Source: Lithospermum erythrorhizon
Taxonomy: Eukaryota; Streptophyta; Magnoliopsida; Boraginales; Boraginaceae
NCBI GenBank assembly: GCA_019722365.1
Contig: JADFUC010002334.1
Coordinates: forward strand, 62,001-126,000
Length of the DNA: 64,000 bases
Direction of reading: 5' to 3'
Shown: positions 63,290 through 64,000 of the stretch, one piece after another
How the letters are laid out: every line of letters starts with the position of its first letter
How positions within the stretch are numbered: the first letter of the stretch is position 1
Made by a program: the position numbers and the translations under genes
The notes under the pieces: model-generated
What the model saw: only the letters and a program-made list of their open reading frames with translations
What the model was told of the DNA's origin: nothing
Database searches by the model: none

Positions 63290-64000
63290 AATGCAACACT
63301 AGATCAACGATTCATTAGATACAGCGATTTTAATGGTCAGGCTGTAGTAAGCTATGTTAAAGATATATGTCACCAACTCATGATTCTTAATAATAAACAG
63401 CAATGTGATATCCATCTACATGGCTGGTAGTGCACTTAATCACCCTTAACTTTTCAAGAACCGATCAAATCTACAAAATATCAGGGTTGTATGAATCCCC
63501 CTATTATACAGTTTAAAATTCATTACTCTTACTTAGTATACTGTGCTTGTCGTTATGATCCTCATGTTACAGAGGACGTTAGTACAAGGTCAAAATTACC
63601 TTCTCATGCCATGAAATCCACATCCTTAAGTTACAGAATCGCAATTCAACATAAGCTCTGTATCTTCTTGGGACTAAATATTCTATCTTCAGTTCTCGCG
63701 GTGGTCATTTATGCAATTACGCGGCTCTATTTCAGTTCAGCTATGAAGCCTATGTGATTTGATTAGGTATCCATTACTCCACTTTAGATCAGAATGATCC
63801 AATAGCGATCGAGGACATCTTAGTTGTTTGGTGTTTGATTCGTTCAATGAACACTGGCCCAGGAAGCGAAACAATCTTATTGTTTTCTTGGCTTTAATTA
63901 GAGGTTTTTCTTGTTTTGGATCATGTATCGAAACCTCTCCCAGAACAATATTAAGATTGGCGATGGGGATCCAACAAGGTTCGTTACTTATAGTAACGAA
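63290..64000. other. Terminal stretch, no recognised gene
   Basis: A plus-strand frame at 63491-63757 has a hydrophobic middle (LNILSSVLAVVIYAITRLYF) but no known motif. Sequence from about 63780 onward has a more balanced composition and could be the start of another element or gene that continues past the window. Confidence 0.3.

Noticed and set aside
63491..63757. 88-codon plus frame with a hydrophobic stretch
   Set aside because: No known motif, no splice or promoter context; kept only as a note.

Overview
The window is nuclear DNA from a flowering plant, most likely a eudicot. It is AT-rich, its genes are split by GT-AG introns, and it carries plant-specific families: a MATE transporter, a G-type lectin receptor kinase, a plastid-type KDPG aldolase and a GNOM-type ARF-GEF relic. 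There is a heavy load of decayed Ty1/copia retrotransposons and MITEs. The species cannot be named from the sequence. All gene models here were spliced by eye from splice signals, reading phase and remembered family motifs; no search was run.

Layout. 1-5.9 kb: no gene, two MITE-like elements and a diverged direct repeat. 5.94-11.69 kb (+): MATE transporter in 8 exons; its last intron holds a decayed copia element in the opposite orientation. 11.7-16.1 kb: AT-rich spacer with four diverged copies of a roughly 330-bp tandem repeat. 16.1-19.14 kb (+): G-type lectin receptor-like kinase with one 498-bp intron bordered by a perfect 10-bp direct repeat. 19.6-21.1 kb (-): broken, 5'-truncated ELMO-domain gene. 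23.48-33.63 kb (+): KHG/KDPG aldolase in 9 exons, with a 6.3-kb first intron holding a copia relic and a second pair of short terminal repeats. 35.15-35.48 kb (-): GNOM-derived fragment. 36.25-38.12 kb (-): RRP1/Nop52 rRNA-processing gene interrupted by one in-frame stop. 40.7-45.85 kb and 55.9-63.3 kb (+): two diverged copies of one long retroelement. Between them, 48.8-53.8 kb (-): nearly full-length but decayed GNOM-like ARF-GEF pseudogene, invaded by an LTR fragment. The last 0.7 kb has no recognised gene.

The genes do not form one pathway. Three look functional: the MATE transporter (efflux or vacuolar antiport), the receptor kinase (surface perception) and the KDPG aldolase (plastid carbon metabolism). 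RRP1 (nucleolar pre-rRNA processing) is functional only if its single stop is an error or is bypassed. The common thread is how transposons reshaped the genes: introns swollen by copia relics, an intron that may itself be an insertion, and dead duplicates left to decay.
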